Origin: Endotrypanum monterogeii
Taxonomy: Eukaryota; Euglenozoa; Kinetoplastea; Trypanosomatida; Trypanosomatidae
DNA length: 64,000 nucleotides
Assembly (NCBI GenBank): GCA_000333855.2
Contig: CM007319.1
Span: 324,604-388,603, forward strand
Direction: 5' to 3'
The notes below the pieces were generated by a model that worked only from the letters and a program-made list of their open reading frames with translations, made no database searches and was not told the origin of the DNA. The position numbers were made by a program, and so were the translations under genes. Shown in pieces: positions 38,150 to 48,618 of the stretch (its first letter is position 1; each line of letters opens with the position of its first letter).

Positions 38150-38893
38150 TTGGGACCCGACCTGCAATCGATTCCTGTCCGTCTAGCCCTTCAAACCTTT
38201 TTTTTTTTTTTTGCCTCCTCGGACTCCGGCGAAGACCATTTTTCTAGCCTGAAGGTGAAAAGAAGTCTCACAATAAAAGTCAGCACTCTTTCGCTCATCG
38301 GAGAATCCACCGTACGAAGCGTTTTCCGACACACTCTGTCGTTGATCCTGCGCCTCAAATGGCGGGAATTAAACACAGGGGAGGCACCCTTAACGCCGTG
38401 GGCGGACATATTCTTGCTACATGTGCGACTGGGGGCAATGATTCGCTCTCAGCAACACCACCACCGCCATCTCCTCGGGAGGTGGGCACAATGGATTGAG
38501 GTGTATCGGCTGCATTCCTCGGCCACGAGCACCAATCCACGGTGGCGGAGGCACACGCCTCCGCGATCGAGCGCGCGACACAGATGGAAACGTCGTTGTC
38601 ATGCCGACGAAGCCCTTCCCTCCCTCTCTCGTGTGAGAGCCGAAAACGAAAAGAAAAATAAACTGTGCAGTGGAAGGATGCAAATGCACAGACATGCCTG
38701 CACACATCCTCCTCAATGGATGCTGAGCATTCTTGTAAGAACCCGGGACCACGCTTATGTGTGGAGTCACGTGCACAGCCAGTGTGGGGAAATTCGAGCC
38801 ACACCCTCAACGAGCGCCACTTCCCTTTCCTACATATCTTCTCTCTACCCTTCTGTCGAGCCATCCTTACACGCTCTTTCTCTCTCTCTGTGA
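38150..38893 (+). other. GC-richer island with unassigned long open frames
   Basis: A 247-codon + frame is open over this island, but its product has no recognisable domain and includes a Phe run from poly-T. A different frame starts at ATG 38359 (MAGIKHRGGTLNAVGG), reaches TGA at 38497-38499 after 46 codons, then stays open to TAA at 38659-38661. Several frames on both strands are open here because the local GC content is higher, so none can be preferred. It could be a decayed gene, part of a long 5' UTR or a degenerate repeat. Confidence 0.2.
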
Positions 38894-38933
38894 GTACAGC
38901 ACTGTTGTAGAACCTTCTTTTATTGCTCCCACG

Positions 38934-38959
38934 TTGCCCCCCCCCCCCTCCCCCTTCAG
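38934..38959 (+). promoter_or_regulatory. Candidate trans-splice acceptor for the CAMK-like kinase
   Basis: A C-rich pyrimidine tract ends in TTCAG, with AG at 38958-38959, 216 bases before the ATG at 39175. A TA/TG composite repeat lies between acceptor and start codon and would be in the 5' UTR. Confidence 0.5.
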
Positions 38960-39003
38960 CTCACTCGAACTCATCCACCATCTTACCAGAGTGCAGCATA
39001 CAC

Positions 39004-39037
<34 letters not shown>
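39004..39037. repeat. (TA)n(TG)n composite tract in the kinase 5' UTR
   Basis: About nine TA units followed by about seven TG units, between the probable splice acceptor and the kinase ATG. Confidence 0.9.
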
Positions 39038-39174
39038 CTAGCCGATCTCTCCTCCTTTTGGGTAAGCTTTATTGGTTCTTGATTTATCCCTGCATATTTT
39101 GGACGCATACCTTTTTTTGTTTTTTGTCTTATCCCGCGCATCGCATATTATTATTATTATTATTTTCGGGCGCC

Positions 39175-40617
39175 ATGACCTCTCTGCCGCCGAGGACTCA
39201 TGTCCCAGCTACGCCCGCGCTGGATGGGGTCGATATTCACTCTCTTTACGATGTCGATAACGGCACTCTTCTCGGTAAAGGTGGGTTCTCAGAGGTCCTG
39301 GCGGTGCGCCATATGCCAACGGGTGAGATACGCGCCTTGAAGGTGATGATGCGCTCGTTATTGGTCGGGAAGAAGGCGGAAATGGTGGCGCATGAGAAGG
39401 AAATCCTGCGCCGCACCTCTCATCCCTCCATCGTAACGCTTCACGAGACGCTGCAAACGCCTGACAAGGTGTATTTCGCCCTGGATCTCATGAACGAGGA
39501 TCTGTTCGAGTTTATTGTGCGAAATACGACCGTCAACGAGGGCCTCTCACGCGCCATCATGCATCAAATTATCTCCGGCATTGCGTACCTGCACGAACAA
39601 AGCATTGTGCATCGTGACATTAAACCAGAAAATATCCTCATTAATATCTCTCTCAAGGATGACAAAAGCAAGAACGAGAGACACGGTTTGACCAATAAAA
39701 TTATCAGTGAAAACGAAACGCACCCGAACAGGGAAGACTCCTCTGTGATCTCCAACCTCAACAGCATCCCGGTGGAGAAGCTTGATGTGGAAGTGAAGAT
39801 CGCCGACTTTGGCCTCGCCAAGGTCGTCATGGATTGGGATGTGCGCAGTACACCGTGTGGCACGTCCTTCTACATTGCGCCTGAAGTAATCCGGAGTATT
39901 GAAGAACAGGGTGCCAAACCGCTCTGCACAACTCAGCAACTTGTCAAGAGTGTCGATGTGTGGTCCGCGGGTGTCGTCTTCTATGTGCTTCTCTGCGGCC
40001 GGCCCCCGTTTCATGGCCAGGTGAATACCGGGCTCGACCGTCGCAACCTCCTGCGCAAGATTGACCACGGGGTCCTGTTCAGCACAAAACACGGCTGGGA
40101 TTCCATTTCCATTGAAGCGAAGGACCTCATCCTGAAGATGCTGGAACAAGACACCTCCAAGCGGATCACCTCCGAGGAGGTGCTGCGACACCCCTTTTTC
40201 ACCCATCACGGCTATTTGACGCCTGTGCCAGCCTTTGACCCCCGTCGTCGCTTTGTGCAGAATCAGAGACCCCTTCAGCAGGCCAAATCGGACGTGGAGA
40301 ACCCACCGAAGAAACACCACTCGACCGGCTCGAGCTCCTCCGGCAAGCACAGTGGCACCGGTACGGGGAGCATCCTGGGGAGCATTAAGGGCTTTTTCGG
40401 CCACCTCTCCAAGAGCACATCCAGTATCTCCAAGGAAGAGCGGCAGCGCATGCACGAAGAGTTAGCGGAGCTACAGGCGGACGTCCTTGCCGTCTATGAC
40501 CGGGAGGGCGATGTGACCTCCTACAAGCCCTCAATCCCCGTAAGGGAGTCGAGGCCGGCGCGGATCGCAGTTATGAACCCAAAGGCGAAGGTAGGGCCCG
40601 GTGCTCTGCGCAAGTGA
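39175..40617 (+). CDS. CAMK-like serine/threonine protein kinase
   Basis: 480 residues from the ATG at 39175; in-frame codons upstream read UTR repeats and are excluded. The full kinase domain spans about residues 28-343: glycine loop GKGGFSEV 34-41, Lys56 in ALK, HRD 146-148 in 'VHRDIKPENIL', DFG 211-213, APE 235-237, DVWSAGV 261-267, and a C-terminal 'SKRITSEEVLRHPFF'. All catalytic residues are present. The layout is CaMK/CAMKL-like. A polar insert of about 45 residues (161-205) sits between the catalytic loop and DFG, a place where most kinases have a few residues. The C-terminal 130 residues are Ser/Gly-rich, then charged, with no obvious calmodulin-binding or other domain. Substrate and pathway are unknown. 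Confidence 0.88.
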   Translation: MTSLPPRTHVPATPALDGVDIHSLYDVDNGTLLGKGGFSEVLAVRHMPTGEIRALKVMMRSLLVGKKAEMVAHEKEILRRTSHPSIVTLHETLQTPDKVYFALDLMNEDLFEFIVRNTTVNEGLSRAIMHQIISGIAYLHEQSIVHRDIKPENILINISLKDDKSKNERHGLTNKIISENETHPNREDSSVISNLNSIPVEKLDVEVKIADFGLAKVVMDWDVRSTPCGTSFYIAPEVIRSIEEQGAKPLCTTQQLVKSVDVWSAGVVFYVLLCGRPPFHGQVNTGLDRRNLLRKIDHGVLFSTKHGWDSISIEAKDLILKMLEQDTSKRITSEEVLRHPFFTHHGYLTPVPAFDPRRRFVQNQRPLQQAKSDVENPPKKHHSTGSSSSGKHSGTGTGSILGSIKGFFGHLSKSTSSISKEERQRMHEELAELQADVLAVYDREGDVTSYKPSIPVRESRPARIAVMNPKAKVGPGALRK

Positions 40618-42526
40618 GGAGGAGGAGAGGGAGACCCTCTGAGAATTCCCTTTCTGTCACCCACCCCTCGCCCTCACCTTCACTTACCCCCACTCGCCAT
40701 CGAATGGCCTGGTGTTGCTGATGTCGCCACTTTTCATTTACAAATAGGAGAACAAGACACGGGTAGGGGGTCAACAATGTCGTGAACACCTCACTCTGTC
40801 CTATACTTCTCCCAGGATTCGGGTAAACGCCCAAGCACGCGAAGGGGCAGCTGAAGTCGAGGGGGTGGGAAAGGGAGCTATAAGATGTGGTGCTGGTGAG
40901 AACCCATCTTCCGACTAGAAATAAAACGTGAAATGCAGTCCTTGTCGCCGCACTTTAGGCTTGGTGGTTGAGAGCAAAGCCCTCTTGTCATCCACGACAC
41001 CTCCTTTTTTTTTTTCTCTACTATATCGACAGATCATTGTTTTGCACGTTTCTTATTGTTCCGCTGCCACACCCACCGGCCCCTGTCTCTGTGTTGAGCT
41101 GTGTGGGCGTGTCTGCGCAATCTCGCTCGAGTTATTAATCCCTCCACCCTCCCTCTCCTCACGATCACCACCGTACCCTACGGCACTCCCCACCCGCTTA
41201 TCCATGTTATGTCTTTTTTTTTTCTTTTTGAAGTCCTTGCTCTGTTACCTTTACACTGCACACACTTTCGACCCATAATCATTACGGGCCTATGTGCTGG
41301 TCTTTTTGATGTGTGTGTGTGTGTGTGTGTTGCTTGATATTCCGCTGCCAAATGATCTAATCTCTGCAGCTCTGCTTTGTCCCATCACGTACTCGCGAAA
41401 GGCACACTTCCTTGTGCACTGAAAACAAAAGAGGAGAGTGGGTTACATGTAAAGACCCCTTCCACATATTTGTCTCCCACATACAGGGCATCATTGTGCC
41501 CAGTGGAAAGGGGGGCCTTTAGCAACGTTTGCAGATACATGTGCGTGTCACTTACACGCCCCTGCCCCTGACTGAAGCCCACATTCATTGCTGAAGGCAA
41601 TCGTGGCCCCATTTTTCTTTTATTTGGCTTTTCTGTTTCGAGCCCCTCACCGTAAAGCCCTGGTTCATCCCACCTGGTACGGAGAACACGAAATTCCCCT
41701 CCCCCTCCCTGCATTCCCCATTCGACGGATGCAAAACGATAAGAACAAGTGAGTATTCATCATGAAGTATCACTTCTCTCTCTCTATATATATATATATA
41801 TTTATTTATTGATTGATTGATTTATATGGGTATGTGTAACTATGCGACTGTGTCAATTCGCGTTGGCTACCATCGCGTTCAGACAACGCCACGAATGAAA
41901 AGAAAAAAATAAATTAAAAATTGATGAGCAAGAGTCAAGACCAACTATTCCGAATACCCAAGACACAGGCAGACTCACACACGTGACGCGCTTTACGTGG
42001 GAGGAAAGAAAAAAGAATGCAAGAAAATTGTGTTTATTTTTTTTTTTTGATTGTATGGGGGGAAGGGGGGGGCTCCCCTCCTGGCCAACCTCCTCCATAA
42101 CCCTAGTGTCGACCTGCTGATGCATGCCAATAACATCTCACCCTCTTATCTGACGTTCTTGTACCGATCCGGGATAATCACAAACACATACACGTGTCTT
42201 GGCCGTTTGTAATATTTACTGGGCAATGAGAAACCATCACGGCGGCGACGGCACGATTTCTTCTCTGCCCCCGCTCAACACAGTCGGTCTCGTTGCTCAC
42301 AAAATAGTCGAGCCAGTATATTCCCATCCCCCTAACACACACGGCTACTGATACATATACACGTACCGCCTGAAGCCCTCGCGACCGCACAAAGCAGAAA
42401 TTTGTTGACGGGTGACAAACATACTTTTTTTTTGGGAGCAAGCCTCTGGCTAGGTGTCTAGGTGTATCTCTAAAAGAAGCTCAATACCGGGGGGGGACAT
42501 CACGGCATCGAGGCGAGTGCGACATA
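40618..42526. other. Intergenic region
   Basis: About 1.9 kb with no credible gene. It has poly-T runs, a TG tract near 41311-41330, a TA tract near 41785-41800 followed by TTTA/TTGA repeats, and a GC-balanced island at 41340-41720 of unknown nature. Confidence 0.55.
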
Positions 42527-44214
42527 ATGAGCAAGCGAAACGAAAGCGCCGGGGACGATCCATTCTCCTCGCACCGCCGTCGTAGTCATCGGTCCGACCG
42601 GCGTCACACGGACGATACAGCCAACTCTGGTGATCGTCACCGTCACCGGCGTCACAACAGCACCAACTACTCCACTGATGATCTGCTCGATGATCACCAG
42701 CGCCGCCATCGCCACCGCAGTCCGCATCATCATCGTCACCACCGCCGGGGCAACGCGGAGGGGCGAAATGATGAACACGACTCCACGCGGGCGGATCGGA
42801 CCTCGAGTTCTCACCACCGCTCTCGACGAGAGCGCAGCGCCAGGGATGATGAGTACGCTGGCATTGATGATGGTCGTCTCTCGCGGAGGCGGCGGCAGCG
42901 CGACGGGAAGCAATATCGTGAGGACAGTCGTAGTGAAGAGGACATGGACGCTCAGAGTAGTCGTCAAGAAAAACACAAGCGGCTGCGCGACAGTGCTGCG
43001 GCAGACGAAGATGACGGCCAGCAAGATCGAAAGCGCCGTCCTGTTGACGGTCCACGGGGCGACGACAACGTGAGCCGCAGGGTGGACAACAGTGTGACTA
43101 GTACAAGTAACGCGAGGAGCAGCACCGTAGACTGGAGCTCACGTCGAGGCCGTCAGCACGTGCCTGGACTCGCATGCGACGTTGATCAGCAAAAGCGCTT
43201 TCTGGGCTTTCTAGACCGCCGTGATGCGTCCGGCGGTGGGGCAGCAGCGATGCAGTTCACCATCGGCAAAGACGGCCTCGTGCAAATGCCTCCACCACCC
43301 ACGCTTGTGCACCGCCAGAGTCGGCACCGACCCGGCGCCACGGATACCAACAATAGAAATGACACTAGCCTCCGGCAGCAACACCGTCGACGCCCCACGC
43401 CGAGCGACACAGTCCCCTCCGCCATCACTCATGACGAGGACGGTGACGACAGAAGCTCGTCGCATCGCACGAGTCTCTCTACAACGACCCCTCGACTGCG
43501 CAAATGGGTATCTTACCAGATATCATACCACCGTCCAACCTCTACCGTGTCGCGCTCTATGGGGTAGATCTTTCACTGACGACTTCTCATCTGATCTCGA
43601 TGGTAACGCAGCTGCTGGGCAGTAGTGCGAAACCGTGGCGCGTGCGCCGACCAGCGCGTGAGATGCTGCACGCTGCAGTAAGCTACAACCGCGCTGCGCG
43701 ACAACAGCCGCAGTCCCAATTGCCGTCATCACACAAGGGCGCCATTATAAGCGCGGCATCGTCGTCTGAGGTGCTCGTTGGCCAACCGTCAAGTTCCAGC
43801 AACCCCCCTCACACCGTCTCAGCCTCAGCGATCGGTGTACTGGTAGACGAATCCCCTGTCATTAGCCACAGAGACAGATGTGTGCCTCCTGCCACCGACA
43901 GCAGTGACGTCGCCTACGGGGTACTCGGCATTGGGACAGAGAACACCAGCGGCATTTTGCGAAGCGATCTGGAAGACCAACGGAATCGTGAAACATCTCA
44001 GGAAAACAACGAGGGTGTGTTGCCTGATGCATCATCACTTCATCAGCCACCACAGCGTTCCCCGCCCGCCTGTTACCTCCCAGGCTTGCACGACGTCAAT
44101 GGCCCAGGTGGGATGGTGGTGCTGGAATTCACAGAGCAGGCTCATGCACTTCGTACCACAGAGATGCTTAACGGTGCATATCTGAATGGTCGGCGCGTGG
44201 CTGCATCCATGTAG
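42527..44214 (+). CDS. RS/RD-rich protein with RRM-like regions, split by one frameshift
   Basis: Two open frames cover one gene. The first (from ATG 42527) encodes an Arg/His/Asp/Ser-rich N-terminal half like the RS domain of splicing factors and then 'GKDGLVQMPPPPTLVHRQ'. At about 43502-43505 the coding frame moves by one base; the second frame gives 'MGILPDIIPPSNLYRVALYGV', an RRM-like strand, and ends with 'GPGGMVVLEFTEQAHALRTT' and 'LNGAYLNGRRVAAS', which resembles the last strand, helix and strand of an RRM or U2AF homology motif. Adding one A to the AAA run at 43502-43504 would join the frames into about 562 codons. The first frame alone would stop at 43565-43567 after 18 or so unrelated residues. 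A role in RNA processing is inferred from composition and the C-terminal motif. The frameshift may be a sequencing error, a real mutation, or less likely programmed. Confidence 0.65.
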
Positions 44215-45065
44215 TCGCTGCTGTGTGCGCGTGGTCGTGGTGGAACAACAAATGAGGTCTGGTGCATCACTATTGTAGACTCACCCTTGTGTTTTCTTGT
44301 GTGCTTTTTTTTTTTTGAGTACTCTGCCTTCCAGCCGTCTCGGCAGGGGATCCTCCGACAACACTTTCTCGAGGGAGGCGGGGCCTCTGCGGGGAAGAGA
44401 CAGTGTCCTAAAGTATGCCGGAGGTACTGCATCCCCGTCTGTGTGTGTGGGTGGGTCTGTGTATTGTCAATCGAAACGAAACTATAGATATATATATATA
44501 TATATATATATATTGCAACCAAAGAAAAAGGGGGGCACATCTCTTGAGTGAGTGTGTGGGTGGGTGTGCTGGTCACATGTGAATCGATGTTTCTCCTGGG
44601 TGCTGGAAAGGTGCCAGCGACCGACCCTGTGTGTTTGGCCTGCTTTCATGAGAGCACCACAGCTGTTTCTCCACATTGGCATTGTATGGTGCTGTAGCTA
44701 CTTGTGCATGTTTGCCCCTCCACTGCTTCACCCATTCTTCCTCCATGAGAGCGTGCACTCATATATAAGTTGCAGCGACGGAGCCTCCCCCCCCCCCTAC
44801 CTTCCTCCGGTTCTGCTGATTATTTATTTTTTGTGTGTGTGTGTGTGCCGAATGTATGCAGATAGCGAAGCGAAAACTTAGACAGCAAAAACAGTCGACT
44901 CTCCCGTTTTTCAGAGCCATTATTTTCTTTTACTGACGTGTTCGCCGCAGCAGCCGTCCCATCACCCCGGCATGTGTAGGTGTACATAAGCCCATCCAAT
45001 TGGTTTATCTATTTTACACTAGCACGTACACAGGGGCACAAGTGTGCGGTCTGCAAGGAGTCATT
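44215..45065. other. Intergenic region
   Basis: No gene seen. It contains a (TA)n tract at about 44489-44513 and pyrimidine-rich runs near 44790-44840 and 44900-44935. Possible splice acceptors for the next gene are the AGs at about 44949 and 44976. Confidence 0.5.
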
Positions 45066-47498
45066 ATGGATACCTTAGATCTTCCCGTCACCCCAGGATC
45101 AACCACCGCAATTCTACATCCATTTAATGTGCTGTACGTCGGCCACGCTGTTCTTCGACATGCCCTCAGTGCCTTCAACCCTGACACCGCGGTGGTTCGC
45201 CGCACACACCACCGTCCGCGCTCCCACGCAGGGACTACGGGAAATCGTCGCGGAGACGGTGGTGGCGACACAGCCTCGGTAGCATCCTCACGCCACTCGC
45301 GGAGGTCTTCGCGCAACGCGACTGAGCGGGCAGGGGAACACTCCCATCGACGGCACCACTCCACCAGAAACGACACATCCGATAAGTCTACAAGCCACCG
45401 TCGCCACCGCCGCTCATCTGTCGAGAGCAACAAGAGCAGCGGAGATGCAGCAACCGGGCTGTCGACAGCATCTGCGAGTCGCCGCACGCGCAGCGCTGAA
45501 GAACCACTCGCTGTGCTGAGGAGTGCATCGACAGACAACGGAAGCAGCAGTGTGGCCGGGGCGACGGGGGGTCGGGTGCGCCGCAGCCATAGCGATGGCG
45601 CCGGCAGCCGTGCACGTGGCATTCCTGGAAAGCAAGCCGGCCTTGACATCGATAACAGCCTTATAAACGCTCGAATAGCACCTTTGACGCCGCGCCCGCT
45701 GTCCCCCGCATCGGCAAGTGGTCTGACTCCTCCACTGGCTCCACCGCCACCTCTCGCAGATATCGGCAAACCACCGCTGAGCTCTCGACGCCCCTTGAGC
45801 GCCCACAATGGTGCGAGCACCCCAGATGCGGCAACTCGCTCGCGGCATCGCCATCACCGCAGCGGCAGCAGTGGTGGCCTCAGCAACAGCAGCCAGCGCT
45901 CCTCGCGCTCCCATCGAAGCGATAAGAACAGAGATGACGAGACGGACCACGTCGTTGGTGACGTTATCGTTATTCAAGATGGCGAGACGAGTCGACTCGC
46001 GTCAACCCTCTCAGCCTGGTCACCGACGAGCTGGTGGCAACACATGCGAGCGCGGAGTATGACACGGCCGGCATACCTTCTCGATCACATCATTCACGCC
46101 GTTCCAGTTGCCATAGTACACTACTGTTGTGAGCTGAAGCGGCAGCTGGTGACTCTGCCGCTGCTGCGCTTCTCGGACCTCCAGTGCTCGCCTGGCACTG
46201 CAGAGACGTGGTTGCCGACAGAGGAGCGGTTTGAGACGCTTCCTGCGCCGCACATGGCACACCTCCTCTTCGTACGGTGGATCCTGGCAGCAACGGAGTC
46301 GTACATCGAAAAACTTTTCCTGGATGAAAGCCTTGTAGTGCGGCAGCTGCGCAGCAAGCGAGCTCGGCGAAGGCTGTTAGGCTGGGGTCTGAGGCTCGCC
46401 TCCCATACTGTTTTCGATTCCCTCCTGCTAAGTATTGTGGTGCCGATGCTCCTCTCCTATGAGGCGACATCGCTGCTGAGGTTACAACCGCCGCGAACCC
46501 TCTTCACAGTACCCGGTGCCGTCCGTGGACTGATGATGAGTGCAGTCGGCGTGATAGTACAGCGGCTCCTGATGCCCCTTGCAAGCCAGCTGGTGGACCG
46601 GGCAGTCTTGACTGTCTTCGAGGCAGTAGAGTATCTCATCATGCGCCGCTACGCGCAGTGGTCAGAGGACGAAGAGGACGACGACGACGATGACGATGAC
46701 GATGACGGGGACCACGCATCGCTCGCTTCGGGTGTTAGCGAGGGAGGTCACTCTCAACGAACTATGAAGGGGTCGCTTGCCCCCACTGCTATCACTGGGA
46801 CAAATGCCGGCGGGGTCGTCGCAAACTCCGCAGAGAAGCGCGTGCAGCGAGAACAGCGTCGACTCCGACGAGAACGTCACGAACGACGAAAGCAACGTGA
46901 GAAGCGACGGGAAGATCGTGAGAATGCTATGAGACGAGCAATCCTTCGTGCTATTGTGTACCGCGTAGTGGCCTCTCTGGCGGCTCAGCTTCTCATTGAT
47001 CATCCGCTTAGCGTGCTGGTGGAACTCTTGCGTGGTCGTGCGGCATTGCACTTCACAGGGCTTCTTCAACCGTATGCCTGCATGGCAGCTGCAAGCGATG
47101 GACTCTCATGGACGAACCTGTGGCGGTACACTTCACAACTGACAAGCTCGACAAGAATAGAGAAAGGGAAAACAGATAGGGAACTCATTGCCGACGAAGA
47201 CGTGCCGCTGTTGGTGAGGGCATTGCGTCGCGCTGGTCGCGTCGCTACGCAAGAAGTCGTTTTGATGAGCTCAAGCGTGCTGACAGCGTCTGGGCAGACG
47301 GAGGCCATTGCAGCAGTACAGCAGCGTGCTGCACAGATTGTTGCGCGTGGTGGCATTCCGTCAGCAGCTGACAGCGTAGATTTCATGGCACGCACCTGTT
47401 TATCATTTTCACCCTTCTATTACGGAATCCAGTTCACCGTGATTGACAAGGTGCTCAGCTTCTACATGGCCGTTTGGACGCGGCTGACAAAGCAGTAA
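45066..47498 (+). CDS. Conserved-looking membrane protein of unknown function, faintly carrier-like
   Basis: 810 residues from the ATG at 45066 (MDTLDLPVTPG). The frame is also open from an ATG at 45000, giving 22 more residues; the choice is uncertain. Residues about 60-300 are a Ser/Arg/His-rich low-complexity region. The second half has several hydrophobic segments, for example 'HAVPVAIVHYCCEL', 'VFDSLLLSIVVPMLLSYEA', 'VEYLIMRRY', 'RVVASLAAQLLIDHPLSVLV' and 'GIQFTVIDKVLSFYMAVW'. An acidic Asp run (about 531-546) and a basic Arg-rich helix (about 593-625) interrupt it. Paired hydrophobic helices with a 'HPLSVLVELLRG' element recall degenerate mitochondrial carriers such as MTCH proteins. 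That resemblance is weak and is inference only. I do not recognise a definite family. Confidence 0.7.
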   Translation: MDTLDLPVTPGSTTAILHPFNVLYVGHAVLRHALSAFNPDTAVVRRTHHRPRSHAGTTGNRRGDGGGDTASVASSRHSRRSSRNATERAGEHSHRRHHSTRNDTSDKSTSHRRHRRSSVESNKSSGDAATGLSTASASRRTRSAEEPLAVLRSASTDNGSSSVAGATGGRVRRSHSDGAGSRARGIPGKQAGLDIDNSLINARIAPLTPRPLSPASASGLTPPLAPPPPLADIGKPPLSSRRPLSAHNGASTPDAATRSRHRHHRSGSSGGLSNSSQRSSRSHRSDKNRDDETDHVVGDVIVIQDGETSRLASTLSAWSPTSWWQHMRARSMTRPAYLLDHIIHAVPVAIVHYCCELKRQLVTLPLLRFSDLQCSPGTAETWLPTEERFETLPAPHMAHLLFVRWILAATESYIEKLFLDESLVVRQLRSKRARRRLLGWGLRLASHTVFDSLLLSIVVPMLLSYEATSLLRLQPPRTLFTVPGAVRGLMMSAVGVIVQRLLMPLASQLVDRAVLTVFEAVEYLIMRRYAQWSEDEEDDDDDDDDDDGDHASLASGVSEGGHSQRTMKGSLAPTAITGTNAGGVVANSAEKRVQREQRRLRRERHERRKQREKRREDRENAMRRAILRAIVYRVVASLAAQLLIDHPLSVLVELLRGRAALHFTGLLQPYACMAAASDGLSWTNLWRYTSQLTSSTRIEKGKTDRELIADEDVPLLVRALRRAGRVATQEVVLMSSSVLTASGQTEAIAAVQQRAAQIVARGGIPSAADSVDFMARTCLSFSPFYYGIQFTVIDKVLSFYMAVWTRLTKQ

Positions 47499-48618
47499 AA
47501 CAAGTTAGCGAAACAAGCGAAAGAACTGCGTGCCGCTCTGCTCTCGTTGTGAGTTGCCGTGCACCGCTAACACCTCCCCCCCCCTTCGGTGGACATCTAA
47601 ATAGAGATGCACATGCTCGGTGTGCACGCATGAAACAACAGGGTTCACGTTTCTTTTTTTCTGTGTGTACTCCGCTCAGCTTTTTTTTTTTTATTGGGAG
47701 ACAACAGCATGACATCCCACCTCTGTGTGTGTGTGTGTGTGTGTGTGTGCGCAGGGCCATGCTTGTATGCGGGCCTCGTTACTACATTTGATCTCCACAC
47801 CACTCCTCGTCTTCGTCCTCCTCATAGATATATCTGTACAGCGACGCTGTTTTTATGCAGCCATTGGTCTGCTTTCTTGGCTAGTGTAAGTATGTGTGTG
47901 AAGTGTTTTTATCTCCGCTAATCGTGTCTTGTCTTCTTTTTCTCCCTCCGCCCTTGAAGTGTTATTCAGAAACCTTTGGGTAGAGGCACAACAACGACAT
48001 CCAAAAAAAAAAATGATTTCTTTGATTTTCTACCAGGAGTGTGTTTCTCGTCTTTTCGCCGCGCGTTCTAAATAGAGATGCAGCTTCAGACCTCGGTACT
48101 CGGCTGCAGGGATTTTCATGAGAATGCTCGGGTGAGCAGAGCTCCCTGAGTCCACAAGAGCGGCGATAATAGCTCTCGCTTTTTTTTTTTTTACTGGAAT
48201 GCACGTAACTGCAGTTGCACACATCTCCCACTCATACCCAATGTAGTGTAGACCGTGTATTTCTCATGAGCTTGGTTCCTTTCTATGGGTGTATACATGT
48301 ATATTCCCCTTCTTTTGCCCTCCCCCAAATCTCTGCTCTCCCCTCTCCCAAAGTGTGGACAAACCATCTTGTCATCTTCCACTGAACACTTTTTCTTGGT
48401 GCGTGCGTGTCGACACAAGAAAAAAAAAGAAAAGGAAAATAGTTTTTTTTTTTTGTAACGGCACGGTGGTGTGTGTGTGTGTGTCTGTCTGTCTGTCTGG
48501 AGAAGGGAGGGGACTCGTCCTCAGCATCCCAACCGCCGTATTCCCAGTTGTACACGTCGCTTACAGGCGCCGCAACCGTCTGGAGCCAAGAAGAAGAAGA
48601 AAGGTGTATAGGGTGGAA
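47499..48618. other. Intergenic region
   Basis: No gene seen. It has poly-T runs, a TG tract at about 47724-47750 and a T-rich stretch at 48441-48455. Any of several AGs between about 48501 and 48600 could be the KRI1 splice acceptor. Confidence 0.5.

Larger units (their letters stand above)
27733..39174. other. 11.4 kb spacer without a confirmed gene
   Basis: The largest gene-free stretch in the window. It is mostly poly-T, poly-C, (TA)n, (TG)n and CT-rich sequence, with GC-balanced islands at about 29040-29300, 31300-31900, 33050-34250, 35560-36250 and 37250-38800. Open frames are short or cross homopolymers. The only clear structured element is the inverted repeat at 29472-29539. Degenerate retroposon copies, long UTRs or non-coding RNAs are possible, but I cannot identify any by eye. 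Confidence 0.5.

Noticed and set aside
39547..40455. A 302-codon open frame on the minus strand
   Set aside because: It lies wholly opposite the kinase gene and arises from its GC-rich third-codon bias.
45014..45820. A 268-codon open frame on the minus strand
   Set aside because: It lies opposite the Ser/Arg-rich head of the gene at 45066 and has no independent support.
48289..48618. A 110-residue N-terminal extension of KRI1
   Set aside because: It reads poly-T and TG repeat DNA, giving Phe and Cys-Val runs unlike the family; the acidic KRI1 start begins at 48619.
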